Source: Roseomonas sp.
GTDB taxonomy: Bacteria > Pseudomonadota > Alphaproteobacteria > Acetobacterales > Acetobacteraceae
Direction of reading: 5' to 3'
Assembly: GCA_020249285.1 (NCBI GenBank)
Contig: JADCFX010000040.1
Span: 1-64,000 of the forward strand
DNA length: 64,000 nucleotides
A program made the translations under genes and the position numbers. Under the pieces are notes generated by a model that was not told the DNA's origin, made no database searches, and worked only from the letters and a program-made list of their open reading frames with translations. This document shows positions 42,884 to 52,775 of this stretch, in pieces. The stretch's first letter is position 1, and the number at the start of each line of letters is the position of its first letter.

Positions 42884-44308
42884 TCAAGCGCGTTTCCAGC
42901 CTGTGCCACCGGCGCCATCTTCCAGAATGATGCCCTGCGCCTTTAATTCATCGCGAATGCGGTCAGCTTCGGCCCAGTTCTTCGCCTGGCGGGCGGCAAG
43001 CCGCGCGGCGATGGCGGCTTCAATCGCGGCGGCGTCATCGCCATCGCCTTGCAACCACACCGCCGGATCAGTTTGCATTAGGCCCAGCACAGCAGCCGCT
43101 TCACGGAAGGCAGCTACCACCGCGCCAATTTCGGGCGCATCCCGCAAGCCCATGCGTTCCAGCACGATATTGGGTGAGCCACCCACCGTCAAAGCATTAG
43201 CGAGGGTGCGGAGGTCTCGCAGCCGCGCGAGTGCCAATGGCGTGTTCAAATCATCGCGTAGCGGCTCCAGCGCCCAATCCGCCATGCGCGCGGATTTATC
43301 ATCCGCATCCGCAGCGCCAGCGCGCGCCAGCATGGCGTAATGATCATCCAATTCCGCCTTGGCTTCGTCCAGCCCAGCCTCGGTGAAGTCCAGCGATTGG
43401 CGGTAATGGGTGCGCAGCAATAGCAGGCGGAAGGCCTCACCAGCCCAAGGGCCTTTTTTCAAAATATCGCGGACGGTCAGGAAATTGCCGAGCGACTTCG
43501 ACATCTTCTCCCCATCCACCAGCAACATGCCATTATGCATCCAATACCGTGCAAAGGCAGCGCCAGGGAAAGCGCAGACGGATTGCGCGACTTCGTTTTC
43601 GTGATGCGGGAAAATCAGATCGTGTCCGCCGCCATGAATGTCAAAACTCTCGCCAAGATGCTTCCAGGACATGGCGGAGCATTCAATATGCCAGCCAGGC
43701 CGGCCTCGGCCCCAGGGGCTGTCCCAGCCAGGCGTATCCGCATCGCTCGGTTTCCACAAAACGAAGTCACCAGCATCGCGCTTATAGGGTGCGACATCCA
43801 CCCGCGCGCCGGCCAGCAATTCATCCGGTGAACGCCCGGAAAGCTTGCCGTAATTGGCGAAGGACGGGACCGAGAACAGCACATGACCATCGGCGGCATA
43901 GGCATGGCCATTGGCGATCAGGCGTTCGATCAGCGTAATCATTTCCGCGATATGGCCAGTGGCGCGCGGTTCTACATCCGGCGGCAGCGCGCCAAGCGCC
44001 GCCATATCGGCATGGAAATCCGCTGTGGTGCGCGCGGTAATGGTGGCAATCGGCTCACCACTTTCGCGCGCGCGCGCATTGATTTTGTCATCCACATCCG
44101 TGATGTTGCGCGCGTAAGTGACGCGCGGATAAAGCCGGCGCAGCAAGCGCGCCAGTACATCAAACACCACCACAGGCCGCGCATTTCCGAGATGCGCCAG
44201 ATCATAAACCGTGGGTCCGCAGACATAGAGCTTCACATGCTGGGGATCGAGCGGTTCAAAGCGCCGCTTGCCGCGCGCCGCACTATCATGCAGGAAAAGT
44301 TCAGCCAT
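42884..44308 (-). CDS. cysS: cysteinyl-tRNA synthetase
   Basis: The 474-residue class I synthetase has the zinc-binding YVCGPTVYD, the HIGH-type DLAHLGNARPVV, ITDVDDKI, the zinc ligands around WHIECSAMSWKHLG and FPHHENEVAQS, and the KMSKS loop EKMSKSLGNFLT. It charges tRNA-Cys. It follows gltX by three bases, so the two synthetases are probably co-expressed. Confidence 0.96.
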   Translation of the reverse strand: MAELFLHDSAARGKRRFEPLDPQHVKLYVCGPTVYDLAHLGNARPVVVFDVLARLLRRLYPRVTYARNITDVDDKINARARESGEPIATITARTTADFHADMAALGALPPDVEPRATGHIAEMITLIERLIANGHAYAADGHVLFSVPSFANYGKLSGRSPDELLAGARVDVAPYKRDAGDFVLWKPSDADTPGWDSPWGRGRPGWHIECSAMSWKHLGESFDIHGGGHDLIFPHHENEVAQSVCAFPGAAFARYWMHNGMLLVDGEKMSKSLGNFLTVRDILKKGPWAGEAFRLLLLRTHYRQSLDFTEAGLDEAKAELDDHYAMLARAGAADADDKSARMADWALEPLRDDLNTPLALARLRDLRTLANALTVGGSPNIVLERMGLRDAPEIGAVVAAFREAAAVLGLMQTDPAVWLQGDGDDAAAIEAAIAARLAARQAKNWAEADRIRDELKAQGIILEDGAGGTGWKRA

Positions 44309-44311
44309 AAC

Positions 44312-45646
44312 TCAACCCCCTCCTGCAATCTTCAAGCGCAGCGCCGCGCGGTCGCGCCCAATCAAGGGCAGAATGGTGCCGATATCCGGACCGTGATCTT
44401 CACCCGTCAGCGCAAGGCGCAGAGGCAGGAAAAGCGCCTTGCCCTTGCGTGCAGTGCTTTCCTTCAGCGCGCCGGTCCAGGCGCCCCAAGTGCTACCATC
44501 CCAGGGTTCCGCCGGCATGGCGGCGAGGGCAGCGCGCAGGAAATCACCTTCGTTTTCCAGAACGGGCGGCACGATGGAACCGCGCACCACATCAAACCAA
44601 GGCTTGGCTTCACGCAACAGATCGAGATTGCCGCGAACGGCAAGCCAGAAATCCTCATCGGCGCCTTCGGGCAGCCTATCCTTCACCGCGTCAAAGCTGA
44701 TGCCATGCAAAAGCTTTCTGTTCAGCGCCAACATGTGACGCGGATCGAAACGCGCGGTGGATTGGGAGACCTTCCCAAGATCATAAGTGGGCGCGAGGTC
44801 AGCGGGCATGCCCGCGACGGGATCATTGGACGTGCCAAGCGCCGCCAGATACCCAACCAGCGCCGCCGGCTCGATCCCATCCTTGCGCAAATGCCGGAGC
44901 GAAATGGACCCCAAACGTTTGGACAGCGCGCCACCTTCAGCATCCGTCAGCAGCGGCAAATGCCCGAAGGCCAGCGCGCCCTGCTTGCCGCCCAAAGCTT
45001 CAAAAATATCAATCTGAATGCCGGTATTGGTGACGTGATCCTCACCACGCACAATATGCGTGATGCCCATCTCCAGATCATCCACCACAGACGTGAAGGT
45101 ATAAAGTGGCGAACCATCCGCGCGGATCAGCACGGGGTCTGAAATCGCCGAAAGCTTCACGCTGCGATCACCCAATACCTGATCGCGCCAGGAAACCGAG
45201 CGCATGGAAAGCTTGAAGCGCCAATAAGGCTGCTTGCCATTCGCCAAGGCGCGTTCCAATTGCTCTGCGGTCATTTTCAGCGCTTCGCGATCATAAAGCG
45301 GCGGCTTGCCTTCGCGCCGGCGGCGTTCGCGCTTGTAGGCGAGTTCTTCTTCTGTCTCGAAGCAGGGATAAAGCCGACCTGCGGCCTTCAGCTTTTCCGC
45401 GGCTTCTGCATAGCGATCCAGCCGGGATGATTGCGCCACCAACCCATCCCAGGGCAGACCAAGCCAGGTCAGGTCTTCCTCAATCGACTCGGCATATTCA
45501 GCGCGGGAGCGTTCCGTATCCGTATCATCCAAGCGCAGCAGGAATTGCCCACCATGCCGGCGCGCCAGCAGCCAGTTGGCCAGCGCCACACGCGCATTGC
45601 CAACATGCAAAAGCCCGGTAGGCGAAGGAGCGAAACGGAGCTTCAT
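44312..45646 (-). CDS. gltX: glutamyl-tRNA synthetase (GltX2-like)
   Basis: The 444-residue class I synthetase has the HIGH-type motif RFAPSPTGLLHVGNARVAL, RLDDTDTERS, and a KMSKS variant GALSKRLGSISL. The non-canonical ALSKRLG loop marks the GltX2-like lineage of alphaproteobacteria, which often keep two GltX enzymes. Whether it charges tRNA-Glu only or also tRNA-Gln cannot be decided here. Its start overlaps the stop of the small unknown gene upstream (ATGA). Confidence 0.93.
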   Translation of the reverse strand: MKLRFAPSPTGLLHVGNARVALANWLLARRHGGQFLLRLDDTDTERSRAEYAESIEEDLTWLGLPWDGLVAQSSRLDRYAEAAEKLKAAGRLYPCFETEEELAYKRERRRREGKPPLYDREALKMTAEQLERALANGKQPYWRFKLSMRSVSWRDQVLGDRSVKLSAISDPVLIRADGSPLYTFTSVVDDLEMGITHIVRGEDHVTNTGIQIDIFEALGGKQGALAFGHLPLLTDAEGGALSKRLGSISLRHLRKDGIEPAALVGYLAALGTSNDPVAGMPADLAPTYDLGKVSQSTARFDPRHMLALNRKLLHGISFDAVKDRLPEGADEDFWLAVRGNLDLLREAKPWFDVVRGSIVPPVLENEGDFLRAALAAMPAEPWDGSTWGAWTGALKESTARKGKALFLPLRLALTGEDHGPDIGTILPLIGRDRAALRLKIAGGG

Positions 45647-46023
45647 TCATCATCCTCCGCATCCTCATCACGACGTGGATCGAGGATGCGCCAATTACGT
45701 TCTTCAGTGTCTTTAACAGGGGTTTCGGCGAAACCCTTCAATTCACTGCCACTCACCCAGGCGGCTTCGGCAGCGCCAACCACTTCCGCATCCTCACCAA
45801 AGGCAAACCAGGCATCCAGGACGGCCTTGGCATCCAAGCCCGGCGCGCGGCAGCGTTCCACGGAATCCCGCACATAGCGGCGCGCAAAAGCATTCGCGTG
45901 TTCAATGGAAAGAAAGCCGCGGATTTCTTCCACCGGGTCGCTGCCATTGCCACCAGACAAATCCATGATGCGGACAATCAGATCGCCGCCACCGAAAAGC
46001 TGAGGGTCGAGACCAGCGCTCAT
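45643..46023 (-). CDS. conserved-looking hypothetical protein between nadE and gltX
   Basis: The 126-residue soluble, acidic protein has no motif I recognise. It opens MSAGLDPQLFGGGDLIVRIM and has a helical middle (IEHANAFARRYVRDSVERC). Its C-terminus is very acidic: DPRRDEDAEDDE. It overlaps nadE at one end and gltX at the other by four bases each, so it is surely translated and co-expressed with both. Function unknown. Confidence 0.75.
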   Translation of the reverse strand: MSAGLDPQLFGGGDLIVRIMDLSGGNGSDPVEEIRGFLSIEHANAFARRYVRDSVERCRAPGLDAKAVLDAWFAFGEDAEVVGAAEAAWVSGSELKGFAETPVKDTEERNWRILDPRRDEDAEDDE

Positions 46024-47684
46024 GAAATCAACGCCGTAAAGCCATTGGTGATGGGGTAGCGCCGATCCCGCCCAAAGGCGCGCGGCGTGATCTTCACACC
46101 TGGTGGCGCCTGGCGGCGCTTATACTCAGCGCGGTCCAGCAAGCGCCAAACCCGCAGCACCAAAGCGCGATCAAACCCATCCGCCACCAGCGCATCCACG
46201 GACTTTTCGCCTTCCACCAGCCCTTCCAGAATGGCGTCCAGCACTTCATAGGGCGGCAGGCTGTCCTGATCCTTTTGATCCGGCTTCAATTCGGCGCTGG
46301 GCGGTTTGGTGATGACGCGTTCCGGCATCACCATCCCCTTCGGCCCAAGACCAATCGCCGATTGGTTTTCGTTGCGCCACCAAGACAAGGCAAAAACCGT
46401 CGTCTTGTACACATCCTTCAACACGGAATAACCGCCGCACATATCGCCATAGATCGTGGCATAGCCGGTGCTCATTTCACTCTTATTGCCGGTGGTCAGT
46501 AGCATATCGCCGAACTTATTCGACAGCGCCATGAGCGTGACGCCTCGAATCCGCGATTGCAGGTTTTCTTCCGTGATATCGGGCGGGCGATTGCCAAAGG
46601 CTGGCGCCAACATCCCCGCGAAAGCCTCCATCGCCGGGCCGATGCCGATATTCTCATAGCGAATGCCAAGAAGCTGCGCGCATTCGGCAGCATCTTCCAG
46701 GCTTTCAATGCTGGTATAGGGCGATGGCATCATCACCGCCCGCACCCGATCCGCGCCCAGCGCATCCACTGCCACCGCAGCCGAAATCGCAGAATCAATG
46801 CCGCCGGAAAGGCCAAGCACCACGCCCGGGAAGCGGTTTTTGTTTACGTAATCACGCAGGCCCAGCACCATTGCGCCATAGATTTGTTCCAGCCTTGGCA
46901 AGGCAGGCGCGATCTCACCTGCGGTGCAGGCCAGCTTGCCAGCCTCACGCCGCCATTCCGTCAGGCGCAACCCTTCGGTGAACATGGGCATGACATGCGC
47001 GAGCGACCGATCCGCATTCATCACAAAGGATGCGCCTTCGAACACCAGCTCATCCTGGCCGCCCACCTGATTGACAAAAACAAAGCCAAGCCCGGTTTCA
47101 ACGCAGCGTGATACCGCCAGATCAAGCCGCGCCTGATGCTTTTCCGCCTCAAACGGGGAACCATTGATGGCGATCAGGATTTCCGCGCCGGTTTCACTGA
47201 GCGTTTCGGAAACGGCAGGAAACCACCAATCTTCGCAAATCATCAAGCCAAGACGGAAGCCGCGAAAGGGAATGGGGCCAGGTGCAGGGCCGGCGTCAAA
47301 CACGCGCTTATCGTCAAACACGCCATAATTCGGCAATTCATGCTTGGCGCGGCGCGCGGCGATTTGCCCGGCCTCCAACAGAAAAAGCGCGTTGAAAACC
47401 TTCTCACCCTCTTGCCAGGGGCCGCCCACCACCAGGCCGGGGCCGCCATCGGCGGTCTCGGCGGCCAGGGCCGCGATTTCCGCTTCGCAGGCGGTGATGA
47501 AGGCGGGCTTGCGCACCAAATCTTCCGGCGGATAGCCGGCGATGGAGAATTCCGGCGTCACCACAAGATCGGCGTCAAGTCTCGCGGCTTCCGAGCGGGC
47601 TTTGCGGATCAGCGCTGCATTAGCGGTCAGTGCGCCTTCATGGGGGTTGAGTTGCGCCAGGGCAATTTTCAGGGTTTCAGCCAT
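46020..47684 (-). CDS. nadE: glutamine-dependent NAD+ synthetase
   Basis: The 554-residue two-domain enzyme has an N-terminal nitrilase-type glutaminase with the triad in TPEFSIAGYPPEDL (Glu), KHELPNYGVFDDKR (Lys) and LMICEDWW (Cys). The C-terminal synthetase has the P-loop LGLSGGIDSAISAAV, GNKSEMSTGYATIYGDM and ITKPPSAELKPDQKDQD. It amidates nicotinate adenine dinucleotide to NAD. It lies 60 bases downstream of a nicotinate phosphoribosyltransferase, so salvage and final NAD synthesis genes are adjacent. Confidence 0.96.
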   Translation of the reverse strand: MAETLKIALAQLNPHEGALTANAALIRKARSEAARLDADLVVTPEFSIAGYPPEDLVRKPAFITACEAEIAALAAETADGGPGLVVGGPWQEGEKVFNALFLLEAGQIAARRAKHELPNYGVFDDKRVFDAGPAPGPIPFRGFRLGLMICEDWWFPAVSETLSETGAEILIAINGSPFEAEKHQARLDLAVSRCVETGLGFVFVNQVGGQDELVFEGASFVMNADRSLAHVMPMFTEGLRLTEWRREAGKLACTAGEIAPALPRLEQIYGAMVLGLRDYVNKNRFPGVVLGLSGGIDSAISAAVAVDALGADRVRAVMMPSPYTSIESLEDAAECAQLLGIRYENIGIGPAMEAFAGMLAPAFGNRPPDITEENLQSRIRGVTLMALSNKFGDMLLTTGNKSEMSTGYATIYGDMCGGYSVLKDVYKTTVFALSWWRNENQSAIGLGPKGMVMPERVITKPPSAELKPDQKDQDSLPPYEVLDAILEGLVEGEKSVDALVADGFDRALVLRVWRLLDRAEYKRRQAPPGVKITPRAFGRDRRYPITNGFTALIS

Positions 47685-47711
47685 GCGCGCCTTCTAGAGC
47701 AGAACGCCCCC

Positions 47712-47725
47712 GGGTGAAATCACCC
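47712..47725. promoter_or_regulatory. short palindrome upstream of nadE
   Basis: GGGTGA-AA-TCACCC is a perfect 6-bp inverted repeat with a two-base centre, in the 60-base gap between the phosphoribosyltransferase gene and nadE. The tiny centre suits a dimeric DNA-binding protein better than an RNA hairpin. Regulator unknown; could be chance. Confidence 0.3.
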
Positions 47726-47744
47726 AAAGTGAGGCCGTTCAGCC

Positions 47745-48932
47745 CTACCCGCCATTCCGCCGGCGGCTCTCACCATGTTTCAACAGGAATTCGCGGCCAA
47801 GCTTCACGCGCGGCACACCATCATAGGCAACGATATCCGCCGTGGCATAGGTTTCGGACCAGGTATTGGGGATGAAGCTGCCGGTGCCCACCACGTCAAT
47901 CGGCGCGCGCGCTTCCGCCATGACCCGGCATTTGCTGACCCCAAAGCCGGATGACGCGACAATCCGCACCCGTGGGAAGCCGGCCTCGTCCAAGGCTTCG
48001 CGCATGCGCCAGATGGCAGCGGCGGAAACCCCGGTGCCGGTCAGGTGGCGAAGCTCAGTCTCGCTACGGTAGCGGCGGGTCGCCTGAGGGGCGTGGCGTT
48101 CCAGCACGGCGTAGCTTTCCGCGGGGTCCAGCCCCTCAAGAAAGCGCCCGCCATGGGTGTCGAGCCGCATGGCGAGCCGCCCAGCAGCGGCCAATTCCGG
48201 GAAGCGGCGCGCCACCGCAAGGCCGTCGGATACTTCCCGGCCAAAGTAATCCACCAATACCGTCAGGTTTTCATCCGGGAAGGTTTCGTGGAACATCTCG
48301 GCGGCGCGCACCGTACTGCCGGCATAGCCGATCAACGCATGCGGCATGGTGCCATAGCCGCGCGGCGCGCCGAACCAATGGGCCGTGGCGTCATTGGCAT
48401 TACCGATGAAACCCTTGGCGCCTTCTGCCTGCGCGGCGCGGCTGCCAACAGAAGCGGCATAGGCCATCATGTCTTGCATTTCAGCGCCCGCGCAGTGGCG
48501 CGCTTCCATGGCCAGAAAGGCAGTTTGCGGCAATTCAACACACATCTGATAGGCGTTATGCGCCGCCACACATGCCGCGCCGAGCTTCTGGAGCAGCATA
48601 GTTTCCAGATCCACCAATTGCACGAAAGATCCAGTGATATAAAGCAAAGGATCGCCAGCGCCGACCCATTGCCCTTCTTCATGCATCACTTCGATCTGAA
48701 ACGCGGTAGCACGAGAAGCCGCCACCGCGCGCAACCAATCCAACATTAACCGAGGTGCAGCAATTACCGGGCGGCGCAAAAACACCGCATAGGTCACTTG
48801 CGTATCACCAAAGCGCTGCACCACGGCCTTGGTGCGGTTGAAATAGCTATCGGCGCGGGCGGTAATCACCGCATCCGTCACATCGGATGCCGCCGGAAGG
48901 GTTGTTCCCTCCCGGCTGCTGGGCGCGTTCAC
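47745..48932 (-). CDS. nicotinate phosphoribosyltransferase-like protein
   Basis: The 395-residue protein resembles the nicotinate phosphoribosyltransferase family: [20 protein letters not shown] with the conserved Tyr-Phe near the start, [46 protein letters not shown] and LDTHGGRF, then [14 protein letters not shown] and [20 protein letters not shown]. It would join nicotinate and PRPP in NAD salvage. Its start overlaps the aroG stop (ATGA) and nadE lies next downstream, supporting the role. Confidence 0.88.
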   Translation of the reverse strand: MNAPSSREGTTLPAASDVTDAVITARADSYFNRTKAVVQRFGDTQVTYAVFLRRPVIAAPRLMLDWLRAVAASRATAFQIEVMHEEGQWVGAGDPLLYITGSFVQLVDLETMLLQKLGAACVAAHNAYQMCVELPQTAFLAMEARHCAGAEMQDMMAYAASVGSRAAQAEGAKGFIGNANDATAHWFGAPRGYGTMPHALIGYAGSTVRAAEMFHETFPDENLTVLVDYFGREVSDGLAVARRFPELAAAGRLAMRLDTHGGRFLEGLDPAESYAVLERHAPQATRRYRSETELRHLTGTGVSAAAIWRMREALDEAGFPRVRIVASSGFGVSKCRVMAEARAPIDVVGTGSFIPNTWSETYATADIVAYDGVPRVKLGREFLLKHGESRRRNGG

Positions 48933-50308
48933 TGCGCTGCCTGGGCCGGTGCGGTCAGGCCGGCCACACGCCGCGCCTTCAATTCCTCGGCGATCAGGAA
49001 GGCGAGTTCCAGCGACTGTTCCGCATTCAAGCGCGGGTCGCAGGAGGTCGCGTAATTGGCCGAAAGATCGGTCTCCGACAGCTTATGGGCGCCGCCCAGG
49101 CATTCGGTGACATCACTGCCGGTCATTTCCACATGCACGCCGCCGGCGAAGCTGCCTTCCGCTTCATGCACATCGAAAAAGCCGCGCACTTCGGAAATGA
49201 TGGCATCAAAGGGCCGGGTCTTATAGCCGGCGACGGTGGTGGTATTGCCGTGCATGGGATCGCAAATCCAAACCACATTGCGCCCGGCACGCGTTACGGC
49301 ACGGACCAGCGGTGCCAGCTTCGCTTCCACCTTATCGGCACCCATGCGGGAGATCAGCGTCAGCCGCCCCTTTTCATTGGCCGGGTTCAGGATTTCCGTG
49401 AGCCGCACCAATTCATCGGCATCCATGCTGGGGCCGACCTTCATGCCGATGGGGTTCTTCACACCCCTCAGGAACTCCACATGGGCACCTTCCGGCTGGC
49501 GCGTACGATCCCCAATCCACAGGAAATGCGCCGAACAGGCATACCAATCGCCCGAAGTTGAATCGACCCGCGTCATGGCCTGTTCATAAGGCAGCAACAG
49601 ACTTTCATGGCTGGTGTAGAAATCAGTCTCCCGCACTTGCGGCAGGTCTGACATGCCGCAGGCCTGCATGAAGGACAGCGTTTGATCAATGCGGGTCGCA
49701 AGGTCCGCGTAGCGTTCCGCCAGTGGGCTTCTTTCGACAAAGCCGAGATTCCAGCGATGAACCTGATGCAAATCCGCATAGCCGCCGGTCGCGAAGGCGC
49801 GCAGCAGATTGACCGTGCCGGCGGATTGCATATAGGCGAATTCCATCCGCGACGGATCTGGAATGCGCGACGGCGCATCGAAATCCGGGCCGTTGATGAT
49901 GTCGCCGCGATAGGAAGGCAGCGTCACGCCATCACGCGTTTCATGATCGGAAGATCGCGGCTTGGCGAATTGCCCGGCCATGCGGCCAAGCTTCACCACG
50001 GGCAGCGCGCCACCGAAGGTGAGCACCACGGCCATTTGCAGCAATACGCGGAAGGTATCGCGGATCACATTGGCAGTGAAATCACCGAAGCTTTCGGCGC
50101 AATCCCCACCTTGCAGTACGAAGGCCTGGCCATCGCCGGCACGCGCCAAGGAGGCCTTGAGGCGCCGGGCCTCACCGGCAAAAACCAGCGGGGGAAATCG
50201 CGCGATCTTGGCTTCCATTGCGGCCAAAGCCGCCTGGTCGGGATATTCCGGCACTTGCCTGATTGGCATGTTCCGCCATGATTCCGGGCTCCAGCCCCGC
50301 GCAGTCAT
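48929..50308 (-). CDS. aroG: class II (plant-type) 3-deoxy-7-phosphoheptulonate synthase
   Basis: The 459-residue enzyme condenses phosphoenolpyruvate with erythrose 4-phosphate, the first step of the shikimate pathway. Class II landmarks are [73 protein letters not shown] and DPMHGNTTT. The length is normal. CAAGGAG lies about ten bases before the ATG. It heads a minus-strand run that continues into NAD salvage, nadE, gltX and cysS. Confidence 0.95.
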   Translation of the reverse strand: MTARGWSPESWRNMPIRQVPEYPDQAALAAMEAKIARFPPLVFAGEARRLKASLARAGDGQAFVLQGGDCAESFGDFTANVIRDTFRVLLQMAVVLTFGGALPVVKLGRMAGQFAKPRSSDHETRDGVTLPSYRGDIINGPDFDAPSRIPDPSRMEFAYMQSAGTVNLLRAFATGGYADLHQVHRWNLGFVERSPLAERYADLATRIDQTLSFMQACGMSDLPQVRETDFYTSHESLLLPYEQAMTRVDSTSGDWYACSAHFLWIGDRTRQPEGAHVEFLRGVKNPIGMKVGPSMDADELVRLTEILNPANEKGRLTLISRMGADKVEAKLAPLVRAVTRAGRNVVWICDPMHGNTTTVAGYKTRPFDAIISEVRGFFDVHEAEGSFAGGVHVEMTGSDVTECLGGAHKLSETDLSANYATSCDPRLNAEQSLELAFLIAEELKARRVAGLTAPAQAAQ

Positions 50309-50413
50309 TTCCGCCTATCTCCTTGAAACAAGAACGGGCACAATAAACACGGTGTCGCGCTGAGGGGAAGAGCAGCCGGGCGGCGCGGCAGGATGGCAAG
50401 GAAAGCAGCAGGC

Positions 50414-51577
50414 ATGGACAGGCAGCAAGATATCGCAATCCGGATGCAGAAAGCGGTTCAGGCGGGGGCCATTCCCGGCCTGGTGCTGGCGCTGGGGGAT
50501 CGGCATGGCAGCGGGTGGGAAGCCGGTTTTGGCAGCCGTGCCTTGGGCGGGGCTGAGGCGATGGCGCCCGATAGCGTGTTCTGGATTGCCTCCATGACCA
50601 AGGCGATTACCGGCGTGGCGGCAATGATGTTGGTGGAAGCGGGCAAGCTTTCCCTGGATGCGCCCGCCGCCGCTTTGGTGCCGGAAATCGGCGCGCTTGG
50701 CGTGTTGGAAGGCTTTGATGAGGCGGGCCAGCCCAAGCTGCGCCCCGCCAAGCGCCCGATCACCTTGCGCCACTTACTGACCCATACTTCCGGCTATGCC
50801 TATGACATGTGGAGCGCTGACATCGCCCGTTTCCGCAAGGCCACTGGAACGCCAGCGGTTGGCACCTGCCGCAATGCCGCGCTCGCTTTGCCGCTTTTGT
50901 TCGACCCCGGTGAGGATTGGTCCTACGGCATCGGCATAGATTGGGCCGGCAAGATGGTTGAGGCCGCCACGGGCGAAAGGCTTGGGGCGCATTTGCAGCG
51001 CGTGATTTTTGAACCGCTCGGCATGGTGGATACTTCCTTCAAGCTGCGCCCGGACCAAAGGGCGCGGCTCGTTGCCATGCATGGGCGCGGCGCGGATGGG
51101 GCGCTTTCCGTCATTCCCTTTGAAGTGCCGCAGGAGCCAGAGTTCGAGACCGGCGGCGGCGGGCTTTATGGCACGGCACGGGACTACCTGGCTTTTGCGC
51201 GCATGATCCTGAATGGCGGGCGGCATGGCGATATGCGGCTGCTGAAGGCCGCAACCATCGCCGAGATGGCGCGGGACCAGATCGCGCCGCTTTCCGTGCG
51301 CCCGATGATTTCAGCGGTACCGACAGCCACACGGGATGCGGATTTCTTCCCCGGTATGGCGAATGGCTGGGGGCTGACCTTTTTGGTCAATCGCAAGCCG
51401 TCACCGCAGGGGCGGTCCGCAGGTGGCCTCGCCTGGGCGGGGCTTGGCAATACCTACTATTGGATTGACCATGGCCGCGGCACGGCTGGGATTTTCCTCA
51501 GCCAAATCCTGCCGTTTTTTGACCCGCACGCCATTGCGCTGTTCCGCGATTTCGAAAGCCTCGTGAATGGCGTTTGA
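50414..51577 (+). CDS. serine hydrolase of the beta-lactamase/EstB class
   Basis: The 387-residue protein has the SxxK motif in WIASMTKAITG (Ser about 60, Lys about 63), the second motif region DWSYGIGIDWAG (Tyr), and LLTHTSGYAYDM typical of class C-like esterases. No signal peptide is evident, so it is probably a cytoplasmic esterase or amidase rather than a resistance enzyme. ATG 50414 has AAGGAAAG eight bases upstream; ATG 50393 is an alternative. It is divergent from aroG and convergent with frmA nine bases away. Confidence 0.87.
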   Translation: MDRQQDIAIRMQKAVQAGAIPGLVLALGDRHGSGWEAGFGSRALGGAEAMAPDSVFWIASMTKAITGVAAMMLVEAGKLSLDAPAAALVPEIGALGVLEGFDEAGQPKLRPAKRPITLRHLLTHTSGYAYDMWSADIARFRKATGTPAVGTCRNAALALPLLFDPGEDWSYGIGIDWAGKMVEAATGERLGAHLQRVIFEPLGMVDTSFKLRPDQRARLVAMHGRGADGALSVIPFEVPQEPEFETGGGGLYGTARDYLAFARMILNGGRHGDMRLLKAATIAEMARDQIAPLSVRPMISAVPTATRDADFFPGMANGWGLTFLVNRKPSPQGRSAGGLAWAGLGNTYYWIDHGRGTAGIFLSQILPFFDPHAIALFRDFESLVNGV

Positions 51578-51586
51578 CGCGGTTGC

Positions 51587-52711
51587 CTAAAATACTACCA
51601 CGGATCGGATGGATTTACCTTCATGCATCAGATCGAAGGCGTCGTTGATTTTCTCAAGCGGCATGGTGTGGGTGATCAGATCATCAATATTGATCTTTCC
51701 TTCCATGTACCAATCAACAATCTTCGGCACGTCGGTGCGCCCGCGCGCGCCGCCAAAGGCTGAACCTTTCCAGACGCGGCCGGTGACCAATTGGAAGGGC
51801 CGCGTGGCGATTTCAGCGCCCGAAGGGGCGACGCCGATGATGATGCTCTCTCCCCAGCCACGATGGCAGCATTCCAGCGCCTGGCGCATCACCGCGACAT
51901 TGCCGGTGCAATCAAAGGAGAAATCGGCGCCACCGCCGGTCAGGTCCGTGATAGCCTGCACCACTTTATCGGTGCCGATTTCATGCGGGTTGATGAAATG
52001 CGTCATGCCGAATTTGCGCGCCATGGCCTGTTTGGCGGGGTTGATGTCAACGCCGATGATCTTGTCGGCACCCACCATCCGCGCGCCTTGGATGACATTC
52101 AGCCCAATACCGCCCAGGCCAAATACCGCGACATTGGCGCCGGGCCAGACCTTGGCGGTATAGATCACGGCACCAATGCCGGTGGTGACGCCGCAGCCGA
52201 TGTAGCAAATCTTGTCGAAGGGCGCGTCTTCACGCACCTTGGCCAGAGCAATTTCCGGCAGCACCGTGAAGTTCGAAAAAGTGCTGCACCCCATATAATG
52301 AAACACTGGCTTGCCAGGGGCTGCGCCTTCGCAACTGAAACGGCTGGTGCCATCCGGCATCACGCCCTTGCCTTGTGTGCCGCGGATGGAGGTGCAAAGA
52401 TTACTGCGCTGGCTCAGGCAGGTTTTGCAGGCGCGGCATTCCGGCGTGTAGAGCGGAATCACATGATCGCCGGGTTTCACGCTGGCAACACCTGCGCCGA
52501 TTTCCCGCACAATGCCCGCCCCTTCATGGCCGAGGATGGCGGGGAAAAGCCCCTCAGAATCGAGCCCATCCAGCGTGTAGGAATCCGTGTGGCAAACGCC
52601 GGTTGCCATGATTTCAACCAGGACTTCGCCGGCTTTGGGGCCGGCCAAATCCACGGTTTCGATGGAGAGCGGCTGTTTCGCTTGCCAAGCCACGGCGGCG
52701 CGCGTTTTCAT
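51587..52711 (-). CDS. frmA: S-(hydroxymethyl)glutathione dehydrogenase / class III alcohol dehydrogenase
   Basis: The 374-residue zinc enzyme oxidises the formaldehyde-glutathione adduct with NAD. Catalytic zinc ligands are Cys about 40 ([10 protein letters not shown]) and His about 62 (GHEGAG). The structural zinc is bound by Cys 92, 95, 98 and 106 (ECRACKTC...NLC). The fingerprint [17 protein letters not shown] and the class III pattern [15 protein letters not shown] are clear. It lies downstream of gor and an MFS gene, a glutathione-linked neighbourhood. Confidence 0.95.
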   Translation of the reverse strand: MKTRAAVAWQAKQPLSIETVDLAGPKAGEVLVEIMATGVCHTDSYTLDGLDSEGLFPAILGHEGAGIVREIGAGVASVKPGDHVIPLYTPECRACKTCLSQRSNLCTSIRGTQGKGVMPDGTSRFSCEGAAPGKPVFHYMGCSTFSNFTVLPEIALAKVREDAPFDKICYIGCGVTTGIGAVIYTAKVWPGANVAVFGLGGIGLNVIQGARMVGADKIIGVDINPAKQAMARKFGMTHFINPHEIGTDKVVQAITDLTGGGADFSFDCTGNVAVMRQALECCHRGWGESIIIGVAPSGAEIATRPFQLVTGRVWKGSAFGGARGRTDVPKIVDWYMEGKINIDDLITHTMPLEKINDAFDLMHEGKSIRSVVVF

Positions 52712-52775
52712 CGGGCGGTATCCCTACATGCTTTCGGGGGCGTATCCTGCACCGCTTGGCGATGCGGTGGAAGCC

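Noticed and set aside
50414..51577. A beta-lactam resistance gene
   Set aside because: The SxxK motif is present, but there is no signal peptide and the overall pattern fits EstB-like esterases rather than secreted beta-lactamases.
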